NCBI RefSeq assembly: GCF_900635155.1
Contig: NZ_LR134002.1
Coordinates: 806,001-870,000, forward strand
Direction of reading: 5' to 3'
From: Streptococcus sanguinis
GTDB taxonomy: Bacteria > Bacillota > Bacilli > Lactobacillales > Streptococcaceae
Length of the DNA: 64,000 bases
A program made the translations under genes and the position numbers. Positions 38,581 to 49,018 of the stretch are shown here, in pieces (the first letter of the stretch is position 1; each line of letters starts with the position of its first letter). Under the pieces are notes generated by a model that saw only the letters and a program-made list of their open reading frames with translations, did not search any database and was not told the origin of the DNA.

Positions 38581-39030
38581 ATGTCAGTATTGCGGGAAAT
38601 TGGGATTATCGCCCGAGCTTTGGATTCCATTGCGAATATTGAGTTTCGTGATATTGACCTTGCGCGGGGGCAATATCTTTATCTGGTACGAATCGCGGAG
38701 AATCCGGGAATTATCCAAGAGGAGCTGTCGGAGCTGCTCAAGGTGGATCGCTCAACGGTTGCCCGCTCTGTTAAGAAGCTAGAAGCCAAGGGCTTGGTGC
38801 AGCAGAAGGCAGCCAAAGGCAACAAGAAGAACAAGGAATGGTTTGTGACGGAAAAAGGGGAAACACTTTATCCTTTTATCCTAGCGGAGAATGACTATTC
38901 TGAAGAGACATCTCTGCGGGACTTTTCTCAGGAAGAAGTTCAAGCCTTGGAGGAAATGCTGATCCGAGTGCGTGAAAACATCACAGGTGACTGGGAAGCC
39001 GTCAAAAAAGGACAAAAAAGAAACTATTAA
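38581..39030 (+). CDS. MarR family transcriptional regulator
   Basis: This 149-residue dimeric winged-helix protein has the DNA-binding core at about residues 45-100: IIQEELSELLKVDRSTVARSVKKLEAKGLV, then the wing KKNKEWFVTEKG. Flanking helices form the dimer interface. The ligand is unknown. The ribosome site is AAAGGAGGGG. It is 17 nt ahead of a B3/B4-domain protein, so the pair forms an operon under a palindromic promoter that it probably represses itself. Confidence 0.88.
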   Translation: MSVLREIGIIARALDSIANIEFRDIDLARGQYLYLVRIAENPGIIQEELSELLKVDRSTVARSVKKLEAKGLVQQKAAKGNKKNKEWFVTEKGETLYPFILAENDYSEETSLRDFSQEEVQALEEMLIRVRENITGDWEAVKKGQKRNY

Positions 39031-39047
39031 GATTGAAGAGGTAGAGC

Positions 39048-39755
39048 ATGAAAGTTACAATTGAAAATGAATTTTGGCAAGTATTTCCGGAAGCTCAGAT
39101 TAGTATTTTAGTGGTCAAAGGGCTTGATAATAGTGTGGATGAAAGTAAGGATCCATATTTCAAATCCCTGCTGGATAAGGGAGCAAAGCGAGCTGAGGAC
39201 TTTATCCTAGACGAGAACTTCACTCAAAATGAAGTCATTCAGGAGTGGCGGCAGGCTTTCAGCAAATTCAAGACCAAAAAAGGAGCGCGCTCCTCTATCG
39301 AAGCCCTGCTCAAGCGGGTTAGTCAGGGGCGGGAACTTCATCCAATCAATCCTTTGGTCGATATCTACAACAGTGTCTCGCTGTCTTATGCGGTTCCATG
39401 TGGAGGTGAGGATTTGGATAAGATTGTCGGAGGTCTTCATCTAGGAAAAGCCAAGGGTGGCGAAGCCTTTTTCCCGCTGGGAGCTGAGAGTGACGCGCCG
39501 GCTCTGCCAGAAGAAATCATCTACTATGATGAAGAGGGGGCTGTCTGCCGTTGTCTTAACTGGCGAGAAGCCCAGAGGACCATGCTGACAGAGGAGACCA
39601 AGGACGCCATCTTGGTCATTGAGGCCATTAATGAAGAGCAAGCAGCACGCGTCCAAGCAGCTATGACAGAACTCCAGACTCTGATTGAGGACTATTTTGG
39701 TGTCAAAGGTGAAATCACTCATATGACGCTTGATAATCCAAGCTTGGAAATTTAA
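39048..39755 (+). CDS. B3/B4 tRNA-binding-domain protein
   Basis: This 235-residue protein consists of a stand-alone B3/B4 domain, as in the beta subunit of phenylalanyl-tRNA synthetase, where it contributes to editing. The family pattern is visible in the ELHPINPLVDIYNSVSLSYAVP and EIIYYDEEGAVCRCLNWRE regions. Free-standing copies may correct mischarged tRNA or bind amino acids; the function is not established. Its coupling to a MarR regulator suggests expression in response to a small molecule. It is followed by a terminator. Confidence 0.82.
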   Translation: MKVTIENEFWQVFPEAQISILVVKGLDNSVDESKDPYFKSLLDKGAKRAEDFILDENFTQNEVIQEWRQAFSKFKTKKGARSSIEALLKRVSQGRELHPINPLVDIYNSVSLSYAVPCGGEDLDKIVGGLHLGKAKGGEAFFPLGAESDAPALPEEIIYYDEEGAVCRCLNWREAQRTMLTEETKDAILVIEAINEEQAARVQAAMTELQTLIEDYFGVKGEITHMTLDNPSLEI

Positions 39756-39763
39756 GACTATAA

Positions 39764-39800
39764 AAATCTGGATCAGAATTATCTGGTCCAGATTTGATAT
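39764..39800. terminator. Terminator between convergent genes
   Basis: The stem AAATCTGGA/TCCAGATTT has an inner TCAGA-ATTA-TCTGG part that could also pair. It serves the B3/B4 gene and perhaps the opposing gtrA-like gene. Confidence 0.65.
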
Positions 39801-39821
39801 TTTGAGGCCGAAGTACCATAG

Positions 39822-40265
39822 TCAATTAGCTTTCTTGTTTTCAAAGATAAAGACTTTGCTGAAAACATAGTTGAGGACAATAATAAGCACTTGAGAGAAA
39901 AGAGACTCTATCGAGTTGATAAGGTTGCGTTCATTTTTGACAAATTGCCCGATAATATTAGGGTAAGTATCTACTAATAATTTTGCAAGAACAATATCTA
40001 GCAAAAGAGTGCCAGAACGAGCCAGAGCAAATTTAAGAAGTCGTTTTTGCCAACCTTTGCGCTGCTGTTTAAAGACAATGGTATCATTTGTGATAAAGGC
40101 AAAAAGTACTGCTGTGACATTAGCAGTAATGGTCGCAAATAATGTCTGTCCTGTAAGAGCGAAGATAAGGAGACGAGTAGTCATATAAACAAGGGTAGCT
40201 GCCACACCAAAGAAAAGATAGGACAGAACCTCATTGTCAAAGAATTTTTTGATTAAAGTTTTCAT
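39822..40265 (-). CDS. GtrA-like membrane protein
   Basis: This 147-residue protein has four transmembrane helices (about residues 14-35, 40-60, 75-95 and 115-138) in the GtrA arrangement, including the FFGVAATLVYMTTRLL and FAFITNDTIVFKQQR motifs. GtrA proteins help move lipid-linked sugars or their carriers across the membrane, usually beside a glycosyltransferase; here none is adjacent. The start has no clear ribosome site. Its promoter region lies back to back with that of queT. Confidence 0.82.
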   Translation of the reverse strand: MKTLIKKFFDNEVLSYLFFGVAATLVYMTTRLLIFALTGQTLFATITANVTAVLFAFITNDTIVFKQQRKGWQKRLLKFALARSGTLLLDIVLAKLLVDTYPNIIGQFVKNERNLINSIESLFSQVLIIVLNYVFSKVFIFENKKAN

Positions 40266-40295
40266 AAAGATAGTCTATCATATTTCTAGGATTTA

Positions 40296-40304
40296 TGCTA
40301 TACT
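40296..40304 (+). promoter_or_regulatory. Extended -10 promoter of queT
   Basis: TGC-TATACT lies at 40296-40304. The start near 40311 is at the first bases of the leader stem below. Confidence 0.55.
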
Positions 40305-40308
40305 AGTT

Positions 40309-40424
40309 GGGTTGCCAAATCTGTGGGGGAATCAACGAATGATGCTCCTCTCATGTGACGCAACCCTTGGCGCTTAACTTCTTTCGCCAAGCATATTACA
40401 CGCGGTAAAGCCGCTAAAGGAGAA
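40309..40424 (+). promoter_or_regulatory. preQ1-II riboswitch of queT
   Basis: The core matches the streptococcal preQ1-II (COG4708) motif. CTTGGCG (40366-40372) pairs with CGCCAAG (40385-40391). The conserved CATATTACACGCGG follows. GCGG/CCGC (40402-40405 with 40411-40414) forms the small hairpin, and AAAGGAG is the ribosome site drawn into the pseudoknot. Upstream, GGGTTG near 40309 can pair with CAACCC at 40361-40366, forming the optional 5' stem. Binding of preQ1 should hide the ribosome site and lower QueT synthesis. Confidence 0.9.
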
Positions 40425-40427
40425 AAG

Positions 40428-40943
40428 ATGAAACAAGAAAAACTGACAGTTCGTGACTTAGCTCAGATTGCCATTGTTGCTGCCATTTACGTAGCTCTAA
40501 CGATTACGCCCCCTTTAAATGCTATTAGTTATGGGGCCTATCAGTTCAGAATTTCTGAAATGATGAACTTTATGGCATTTTATAACCGAAAATATATCAT
40601 GGGAGTCACCATTGGTTGTATGATTGCTAATCTCTATAGTTTTGGAATCGTTGATGTCTTCGTCGGCGGTGGATCCACCTTAGTTTTCCTGTCACTGGGT
40701 GTCTATCTTTTCAGTCGCTATAAGAATCAATATCTGATTAAAGGCTTGATTCGTTTGGATCATTTTTATTTTGCAGTATTCTTTTCTATTTCGATGGTGA
40801 CCATTGCTGCAGAATTACATTTCTTGCAAGGCCTGCCATTCTTCCTGACTTGGTTTACAACAGGCATTGGAGAATTTGCTTCCTTGATTGCTGGAGCTAT
40901 CATTATTAACCAGATTGCAAAAAGTATTGATTTGGCAAAATAA
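40428..40943 (+). CDS. queT: QueT, queuosine-precursor ECF transporter substrate-binding subunit
   Basis: This 171-residue membrane protein has five to six helices. The N-terminal LTVRDLAQIAIVAAIYVALT with AAIYVALT and FRISEMMNFMAFYN are signatures of the QueT family. It captures preQ1 or a related 7-deazaguanine for import with a shared energy-coupling module (EcfAA'T), encoded elsewhere. The preQ1-II switch directly in front supports the substrate. Confidence 0.92.
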   Translation: MKQEKLTVRDLAQIAIVAAIYVALTITPPLNAISYGAYQFRISEMMNFMAFYNRKYIMGVTIGCMIANLYSFGIVDVFVGGGSTLVFLSLGVYLFSRYKNQYLIKGLIRLDHFYFAVFFSISMVTIAAELHFLQGLPFFLTWFTTGIGEFASLIAGAIIINQIAKSIDLAK

Positions 40944-40951
40944 GACAGCAG

Positions 40952-40974
40952 AGAGCGGAATTTCCGCTCTTTTT
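40952..40974 (+). terminator. Terminator of queT
   Basis: A perfect AGAGCGGAA/TTCCGCTCT stem followed by TTTT. Confidence 0.8.
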
Positions 40975-41033
40975 ATATCCTCTTGTTTTTTAGGAAGAAT
41001 TCGGAACAAATAGAGGAAGATTTTGTGTATTTG

Positions 41034-43007
<1,974 letters not shown>

Positions 43008-43016
43008 GGCTGAAGT

Positions 43017-43967
43017 ATGAAGGATAAGATTAAACGAGCACGATTGATTTATAACCCGACTTCGGGACAGGAAATTATTAAGAAAAATATAGCGGAAGTT
43101 CTGGATGTTTTGGAGGATGTGGGCTATGAAACCAGTGCCTACCAGACCACTCCAGCGCCTCTTTCTGCTCAAAAAGAAGCTGAAAGAGCAGCAAAAGCAG
43201 GATTTGATTTGATTATTGCGGCAGGCGGCGACGGTACCATCAATGAGGTAGTTAATGGTGTGGCGAATCTGGATGAACGGCCTAAATTGGCCTTTATTCC
43301 AACTGGCACAACCAACGATTATGCGCGAGCTTTGAAGATTCCCATGGGAGACCCTGTAGCGGCAGCCCGCATTATCGAAAAGAACCAGACCATAAAGATG
43401 GATATTGGCCGGGCCTATGGTAACAAGTATTTTATTAATATTGCAGCTGCTGGAACTCTGACTGAGCTGACTTACAGTGTTCCTAGTGAAGTCAAATCTC
43501 GCCTAGGCTACTTTGCTTATGTCGCAGAAGGAGCAAAAAAACTCCCTCGCTCTAAGTTCCGCAAGGTTCGTATCAAGCACGACCATGGTGTCTTTGAAGG
43601 GAAGATTTCGCTGATGTTTGCGGCTCTGACCAACTCTATTGGTGGTTTTGAAAAGCTAGCGCCAGATACTAAATTAGACGACGGGAATTTTACTTTGATT
43701 TTGGTTAAGACAGCCAATCTCTTTGATATGCTGAGTCTGATGATGCAGGCTATCAATGGCGGTCAGCACGTTGGCGATATCAATGTAGAATACCTTAAAA
43801 CAAGCAAGCTGCAGCTGGAAATTTTAGACAAAAAAGGTCCATTTATGCTGAATTTGGATGGAGAATACGGCGGCGATACGCCTGTTGAACTGGAAGTGCT
43901 GCACGGACATTTGGAATTTTTTGCCAATATCGATGAAATCAGTCAGACAGCCCTTTCAATAGAATAA
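43017..43967 (+). CDS. Diacylglycerol/lipid kinase (DagK/YegS family)
   Basis: This 316-residue soluble kinase has the catalytic N-terminal domain signature AAGGDGTINEVVNG (about residue 75) and RLIYNPTSGQ at the start, which bind ATP. The beta-rich C-terminal domain contains LNLDGEYGGDTP. DagK phosphorylates diacylglycerol to phosphatidic acid, recycling the lipid left when LTA-synthase-type enzymes use phosphatidylglycerol. Two such enzymes occur in this window, which gives it a clear task. It lies in an operon with ligA and pulA. Confidence 0.88.
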   Translation: MKDKIKRARLIYNPTSGQEIIKKNIAEVLDVLEDVGYETSAYQTTPAPLSAQKEAERAAKAGFDLIIAAGGDGTINEVVNGVANLDERPKLAFIPTGTTNDYARALKIPMGDPVAAARIIEKNQTIKMDIGRAYGNKYFINIAAAGTLTELTYSVPSEVKSRLGYFAYVAEGAKKLPRSKFRKVRIKHDHGVFEGKISLMFAALTNSIGGFEKLAPDTKLDDGNFTLILVKTANLFDMLSLMMQAINGGQHVGDINVEYLKTSKLQLEILDKKGPFMLNLDGEYGGDTPVELEVLHGHLEFFANIDEISQTALSIE

Positions 43968-43990
43968 TTTTAGATAAGAGATGAAAGAAC

Positions 43991-46288
43991 ATGCTAGACT
44001 ATAAAGTCTTAGTCCATTACCACAATCCTACTGGAGATTATTTCTCCTATGATATGTGGCAGTGGCAAATAAACCAATGGGGAAAGGAAGCAGCCTTTTC
44101 CAAACTTGATTATTTTGGTATTCAGGGGGAATTATCGTTTGAGACCTGGGAGCATTTGAATCACGCTCATGTGATTATCAAACGTTCAGACTGGTCTAGC
44201 CAGTCATGTGACTATCATATTGATTTGTTGCCTCCTCATCTGGTGACGGAAATTTGGCTGATTGAGGGAGATGCTCAGGTTTATTATTCCCTGCAGGCTG
44301 CAACGACCAGTCACCAGTATTCACGCCGGCGGCCACATAACTTTGATATGGCTCTGAGAACAGACTACTTTGATGAATGCTGGGGCTATCAAGGCTGGTT
44401 GGGACACCGCCAGACAGACGGCGCACATACTTTCAAAGTTTGGGCACCGACAGCTAAGAAGGTGGAATTAGTAGTCTATGAATCGGCTGACAATCAAGCT
44501 CCTCTTTATAAAATCTTCCCAATGCAAAAAGGAGAACGATATTCTCACGACCATAAGGAAAATACCATCGGTGTCTGGTCGGCTGAAATAGCTGAAGACT
44601 TGACCGGCAAAACTTATCACTACCATGTTAGCTTTGAATACCGCAATTTTTATACTCGTGATCCCTATACTGTTGCGACCAGTCCAGATGGCAAGCGCTC
44701 AGCGATTCTTGGATCGGATGAGACTGAAGTAGCTGGTTTTCAAGTCCGTCAAGGCAAAGAAGCTCTCTGGCGTTTGGACAATCCAAATCAGGCAGTGATT
44801 TATGAGATGCATATTCGGGATTTGACCAAGTCGGAGACTTCAGGCGTGGACAGTCAGCTGCGCGGGACCTTCTTGGGAGCCTGTCAAAAAGGAACTACCA
44901 ATCATCTAGGGCAAAAAACAGGTTTTGACTATATCAGTGATTTAGGCGTTAATGTTGTTCAGCTTCAGCCTGTCTCTGACCGTCACAAGGACTATGATGA
45001 AAATGGAGAGCTAATCTACAACTGGGGCTATGATCCACAGAACTATCATGCTCCGGAGACTAGCTTTTCCAGCAATCCTGCAGACCCAGCGCAGGCCATT
45101 CGTGATTTGAAAACAATGATTCAGGCCTACCATGATGCGGGGATTTCTGTGACACTGGATGTTGTTTACAATCATATCTACTCGACCTATGATTCTGCTT
45201 TTCAGGCTACAGTACCGGATTATTACTATCGGATGAATCCTAACGGCTCTTTCCAAAACGGAACTGGAGTGGGGAGTGAGACGGCCAGTGAACATGAGAT
45301 GTTCCGCAAGTTTATGATTGACTCTCTGCTGTACTGGGTAGAGGAGTTCAATGTAGATGGCTTCCGCTTCGACCTAATGGGAATTCATGATGTGGAAACG
45401 ATGAATGCCATCCGTCAAGCTATGGATGAAGTGGACCCACGAATCCTGCTCTATGGAGAAGGCTGGGATATGGGAACGGGCCTGAGACCGGAAGACAAGG
45501 CTAAGAAGGACAATGCTTATCAGTTACCGCGGATTGGATTTTTCAATGATACAGAGCGGGATGCGGTCAAAGGAGCAGAAGTTTACGGCGGCATCAAAGC
45601 TGGTTTTGTCAGTGGTCAGGCGACGGAGGATATCGTCGCTAAGGCTATCCTTGGCAGCAGTGAGCTAGGCAGCTATCGCAGTCCTGATCAAGTCCTTAAC
45701 TACGTGGAGGCTCACGATAATTTCAACCTGCATGATTTGCTTGCGGAGCTGCATCCCGACGATGATGTTCTGACTCGCACCAAGCGGATTGAGTTGGCAA
45801 CTGCTATGAACCTGCTCATGCAAGGCATGGCTTTCATGGAGGTTGGACAGGAATTTTCCCGTACCAAGCTCGTAGCTACGGGAGAGGACGGCCAAGTCCT
45901 GCACAGTGATCGTGAAAGGGCTATGAACAGCTACAATGCGCCAGATGCAGTCAATCAGGTGAATTGGAATCTATTGCAGGACCATCAGGAGAGCATTGTT
46001 TTTATCAAGGACATCATTCGCCTCAAGACAAGCTGCAAGGCCTTTTCTTATCAGACCTATGAAGATATTTATAAACATGTATTTGTTCAATCAGCAGAGC
46101 AGGGCAGTGGTTTGATTATCTTTGAAATCAAGGATGACAAGCATTATCAAGTCATTTTTAATGCTAGCGGGCTTCCTTACTATCTACCTAATGCAGACAA
46201 GCTGCGCCTCCTAGTCGGCAATAGCCGTCATAAGAAGCCTTTCTATGTTGAAAACCTGACTGTTTCTGTTTTTGAAGTTATTCAATAA
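43991..46288 (+). CDS. pulA: Cytoplasmic type I pullulanase
   Basis: This 765-residue debranching enzyme hydrolyses alpha-1,6 links of glycogen and branched maltodextrins. There is no signal peptide and no LPXTG, so it works inside the cell. N-terminal beta domains (about 1-250) precede the GH13 barrel. YNWGYDP is the type I pullulanase signature. GH13 regions are DVVYNHI (I), GFRFDLMG with the nucleophile Asp (II), LLYGEGWD with the acid Glu (III) and YVEAHDN (IV). It ends the ligA operon and is followed by a strong terminator. Confidence 0.94.
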   Translation: MLDYKVLVHYHNPTGDYFSYDMWQWQINQWGKEAAFSKLDYFGIQGELSFETWEHLNHAHVIIKRSDWSSQSCDYHIDLLPPHLVTEIWLIEGDAQVYYSLQAATTSHQYSRRRPHNFDMALRTDYFDECWGYQGWLGHRQTDGAHTFKVWAPTAKKVELVVYESADNQAPLYKIFPMQKGERYSHDHKENTIGVWSAEIAEDLTGKTYHYHVSFEYRNFYTRDPYTVATSPDGKRSAILGSDETEVAGFQVRQGKEALWRLDNPNQAVIYEMHIRDLTKSETSGVDSQLRGTFLGACQKGTTNHLGQKTGFDYISDLGVNVVQLQPVSDRHKDYDENGELIYNWGYDPQNYHAPETSFSSNPADPAQAIRDLKTMIQAYHDAGISVTLDVVYNHIYSTYDSAFQATVPDYYYRMNPNGSFQNGTGVGSETASEHEMFRKFMIDSLLYWVEEFNVDGFRFDLMGIHDVETMNAIRQAMDEVDPRILLYGEGWDMGTGLRPEDKAKKDNAYQLPRIGFFNDTERDAVKGAEVYGGIKAGFVSGQATEDIVAKAILGSSELGSYRSPDQVLNYVEAHDNFNLHDLLAELHPDDDVLTRTKRIELATAMNLLMQGMAFMEVGQEFSRTKLVATGEDGQVLHSDRERAMNSYNAPDAVNQVNWNLLQDHQESIVFIKDIIRLKTSCKAFSYQTYEDIYKHVFVQSAEQGSGLIIFEIKDDKHYQVIFNASGLPYYLPNADKLRLLVGNSRHKKPFYVENLTVSVFEVIQ

Positions 46289-46303
46289 GTTATTAGCTAC
46301 AAG

Positions 46304-46336
46304 AAAAGCCTTAAGTCCAATGGACTTAAGGCTTTT
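46304..46336. terminator. Bidirectional terminator between pulA and ltaS
   Basis: A nearly perfect 15-16 bp inverted repeat, AAAAGCCTTAAGTCC/GGACTTAAGGCTTTT, sits between convergent genes, with A-run and T-run on either side. Confidence 0.9.
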
Positions 46337-46341
46337 GCTAT

Positions 46342-48537
46342 CTATGGATTAGCTGTGGAGCTAGAGCTGGAAGAGCTTGAGTCTTCTTGACTGCTGTCTT
46401 CGTCGCTGCTGCTAGTTTGGAACTGCTCTGGATGCAGTGCCCTATAGCTTGGCGAGTTAAAGAGGTCCACAGTGGAAACATTGCCTCGCTTGGAGTAAAG
46501 ACTGGTTGATTGGTCGCCTTTTTCTTTTTCAATAGCCAACAAGGCTTTCATTGAATTAAGATAAGAGTAATCTTTAGGGTTGACCTTGCCTAAGTCATTT
46601 CCTTTGTAGAAGCGAATCAAGTCACCGGTTTGAATAGCATCACTCATCTTCAGCTGAGTATTGGCGGCATTGCGAATCTCATCCAGTTCTTTCTTGATGG
46701 TTTCGTCTGGATTGGTAATTTCCTCACCGGTTTGGGTGTAGTAGGTCCGTCCGTTGAAGCTAGTGTATTTTGGAGTGACAAAGTTATTGCTGGATCGGAA
46801 TGCTGTGATTTGTTGATGCTGAGATGACAGCAGGTCTTGTCCAACCTGAAGGTAGTTTTTAGAGTCAATGCCCAGCAAATGCTCCAATGTTGGCAGCATA
46901 TCCACTTGACCGCCGTAGGTATCAATGATCTTTCCTTTGTCCATGCCAGGTACCACTACCATGTATGGTACGCGCTGCATCATAGCATTGTCATAATTGG
47001 ACCAAGTCTCAGAGGATTTGCCTACAAGAGGGGCCAAGTTAGGATTGCGGGTTTGGGAAATTCCAAAATGGTCTCCGTAGAGAACGATAATAGAGTTGTC
47101 ATAGAGGCCGGATTCTTTGAGATAGTCAAACAAGGCCTTGACAGAAGAATCTAGATAGTTGGCAGTGGCAAAGTAACCGTTGATGGTTTCATCCTTGGTC
47201 TTGGCCAGTGGGAAGCCAATCTCGTCACCAATCAGACTTGTCGTGTAAGGATAGTGATTGGAAACCGTGATATACTTAGCATAGAAAGGCTGCTGCAGGT
47301 GTTCCAGATATTTGATGGAATCTTTCAGCATAATCTTGTCATTCAAGCCGTATTGGAAAGAGTTGGTGTCGTCCTGCTTGGTAAAGTAAGACGCATCGAA
47401 GAAATAGTTATAACCCCATTGCTTGTAAGCTGTATTGCGGTTCCAGAAGCTTCCTGTATTTCCGTGGAAAACAGCAGAAGTATAGCCGCCGTTTTTGGAA
47501 AGAATAAAAGGTGCAGCTTGCTGGGTATTGGTACCACCGTAGTTAACCATGAAGGAGCCTTGATTGAGACCGAAGAGCCCAGTTTCAATCATGGTTTCAG
47601 CATCAGAAGTCTTACCAGCCTTGACCTGGTTGAAGACATTAGAGAAAGCCAGAGTCGAATTGGAGTGGTAGAGGGAATTGAGGAAAGGTGTCACCTCGTA
47701 CTCTTTCCCATCTGCCTGCAGCTTATAGTCAATCAGGAACTGCTGGAAGCTTTCCAGATGGACATAGATGACATTGCGGCCTTTGGCAATCCCGTAATAT
47801 TCTGGATTTGGTTCCGCATAATGGGATTGGATATATTCTGTTACTGGTTCCAAGTCTTTTTCAGAAGCTTTGGAGCGCTCACGATTGGCGGTATATGTCT
47901 GGTTAGCACTGTAACCTAGAAAGGCTGGCAAGCCCAGAGCCCGAACGACATAATAGTTGGAAAATCCACGTGACAAGAGCTCAGGGCGGTCAATTTCAGC
48001 CAAGAAAAGGTTGGCTGAGAACAGCATAGCGGACAGGGAGGTCACAGCAAAGCTGGCGCGTTTATTGAAAGGCCGGTCATCCATACGGATGTATTTCTTA
48101 AAGAATAAGAAGGCCAAAATCGGGAAATCAATCAGATAAAGAATATCCCAAGGGCGGAAAAGCTCAAGTGCTGCTTCCCCAAGTCCAGCAGAAACGCTGC
48201 TAGAAGCCAGCATAGTATTGACTGTAACAAAGTCGCTGAACTCACGGTAGTAAATGGAATTAGATACCAGCCAAGCAAAGAGGAGCAGATAGATTCCGAA
48301 GGCAAGGCTGTAGAATAATTTGGTTCGTTTTACATAAAGCGCCAGTCCCAGCAGCAAGAGGCTGATAGGGAAAGGGTTGATAATAGCTAAAAATACTTGA
48401 TAAAGACCTTGAATATCGAGGTTAAAATCAATCGTGTAGGCCCACATGGTTTTTATCCAATAGAGGACCAGTAAAATCAAGACAAAACCTAGTCTCGTAC
48501 TCATGAAATTGAGTAAATTCTTGGTTATTTTTTTCAC
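46342..48537 (-). CDS. ltaS: LTA synthase family glycerol-phosphate polymerase
   Basis: This 731-residue protein has five N-terminal transmembrane helices (about 15-30, 45-68, 74-95, 130-148 and 162-182) and a large extracellular sulfatase-type domain (about 250-620). Active-site residues: Glu262 in VHLESFQ, the nucleophile Thr310 in AGKTSDAET, and YGDHFG for metal binding. It probably polymerises glycerol phosphate from phosphatidylglycerol into lipoteichoic acid. The C-terminus is unusually rich in Ser, Asp and Glu over the last 30 residues. AAGGAAG precedes the start. The GacH-like enzyme at 24078 is a relative with a different membrane part. Confidence 0.92.
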   Translation of the reverse strand: MKKITKNLLNFMSTRLGFVLILLVLYWIKTMWAYTIDFNLDIQGLYQVFLAIINPFPISLLLLGLALYVKRTKLFYSLAFGIYLLLFAWLVSNSIYYREFSDFVTVNTMLASSSVSAGLGEAALELFRPWDILYLIDFPILAFLFFKKYIRMDDRPFNKRASFAVTSLSAMLFSANLFLAEIDRPELLSRGFSNYYVVRALGLPAFLGYSANQTYTANRERSKASEKDLEPVTEYIQSHYAEPNPEYYGIAKGRNVIYVHLESFQQFLIDYKLQADGKEYEVTPFLNSLYHSNSTLAFSNVFNQVKAGKTSDAETMIETGLFGLNQGSFMVNYGGTNTQQAAPFILSKNGGYTSAVFHGNTGSFWNRNTAYKQWGYNYFFDASYFTKQDDTNSFQYGLNDKIMLKDSIKYLEHLQQPFYAKYITVSNHYPYTTSLIGDEIGFPLAKTKDETINGYFATANYLDSSVKALFDYLKESGLYDNSIIVLYGDHFGISQTRNPNLAPLVGKSSETWSNYDNAMMQRVPYMVVVPGMDKGKIIDTYGGQVDMLPTLEHLLGIDSKNYLQVGQDLLSSQHQQITAFRSSNNFVTPKYTSFNGRTYYTQTGEEITNPDETIKKELDEIRNAANTQLKMSDAIQTGDLIRFYKGNDLGKVNPKDYSYLNSMKALLAIEKEKGDQSTSLYSKRGNVSTVDLFNSPSYRALHPEQFQTSSSDEDSSQEDSSSSSSSSTANP

Positions 48538-48546
48538 AAAAAGTTA

Positions 48547-48594
48547 CTTCCTTGTCTTATTTCCTAAAAATTTTCTCCTCTAAGTATAACATAA
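48547..48594 (+). repeat. Direct repeat, copy 1 (ltaS leader)
   Basis: This 48-bp sequence matches 50374-50421 with one mismatch (T at 48587 versus A at 50414). It starts CTTCCTTGTC and ends AACATAA. This copy holds the ltaS ribosome site and -10 box on the minus strand, so it is the native one. Confidence 0.9.
48583..48591 (-). promoter_or_regulatory. Extended -10 promoter of ltaS
   Basis: TGT-TATACT on the minus strand (48591-48583) gives a start near 48576 and a leader of about 39 nt with AAGGAAG (48553-48547). Confidence 0.6.
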
Positions 48595-48802
48595 AAAGAC
48601 GGCGCAAGGAAAAATTGACCTCTTTTTGACTGAGGAAAATGTTTGAAGCAGTTAAATATTTAAGTTTTTAATGGAGAAAGCTTTCTTAGGATTATTGTAT
48701 GAAGATCATTTTGCCGCAGACATTAGTGGAATAGAATCAAATATCGTTGGCCAGAAACTTGAAAAACAGCAGGAAAATATCTAAAAAAACACTCAAAAAA
48801 TA
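48595..48802. other. Left part of the accessory island without a convincing gene
   Basis: This AT-rich stretch of about 200 bp contains a 37-codon frame at 48671-48784 (begins MEKAFLGLLYEDHF) with no ribosome site, and a shorter frame MKIILPQTLVE inside it. Neither is supported. No inverted repeats of note. Confidence 0.4.
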
Positions 48803-48831
48803 TTTACAAAAAACATAGGAAAACATATAAT
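48803..48831 (+). promoter_or_regulatory. Promoter of the accessory peptide/lipoprotein unit
   Basis: TTTACA (48803-48808), a 17-bp spacer and a perfect TATAAT (48826-48831), pointing into the island genes. Start near 48838. Confidence 0.7.
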
Positions 48832-48840
48832 TAAGATAAG

Positions 48841-48852
48841 TTGATATATCAA
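48841..48852 (+). promoter_or_regulatory. Palindrome next to the island transcription start
   Basis: TTGATATATCAA is a perfect 12-bp palindrome about 10 bp after the -10 box, the usual position of a repressor operator. No regulator is encoded in the island. Confidence 0.35.
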
Positions 48853-48924
48853 AAGTCGTTGGCGCAGAGTTTTATTACTAGTTATTGTTATAGTATAAAT
48901 GCATGCTGTCTATTTAAAGGGGAG

Positions 48925-48984
48925 ATGATGAAGAAGGCTATGAAAATCTCGCTCATTCCAGCATATTTAGCAGATGATGGGTGA
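48925..48984 (+). CDS. Short peptide ORF in the accessory island
   Basis: This 19-codon frame encodes MMKKAMKISLIPAYLADDG, with AAAGGGGAG directly before tandem ATGs (the second, at 48928, or a third, at 48940, may be used). The basic start, short hydrophobic middle and acidic end are compatible with a signalling peptide or a very short bacteriocin-like precursor, but no known family is recognised. A consensus promoter lies upstream and a lipoprotein gene begins 34 nt after the stop. The frame is so short that it could be a leader peptide or chance. Confidence 0.35.
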   Translation: MMKKAMKISLIPAYLADDG

Positions 48985-49018
48985 AAGTGTTGGAGAATAA
49001 ATGGAAAGGAAGAAAAAG

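Noticed and set aside
43991..46288. Cell-surface pullulanase (SpuA-type)
   Set aside because: No signal peptide and no LPXTG anchor are present, so it is the intracellular enzyme.
47254..47919. 221-codon open frame antisense to ltaS
   Set aside because: It lies wholly inside the well-supported ltaS gene, has no ribosome site or family resemblance, and mirrors the codon bias of the real gene.
48671..48784. 37-codon ORF starting MEKAFLGLL in the accessory island
   Set aside because: No ribosome site, upstream of the only good promoter, and no recognisable family; kept only as a note in the spacer entry.
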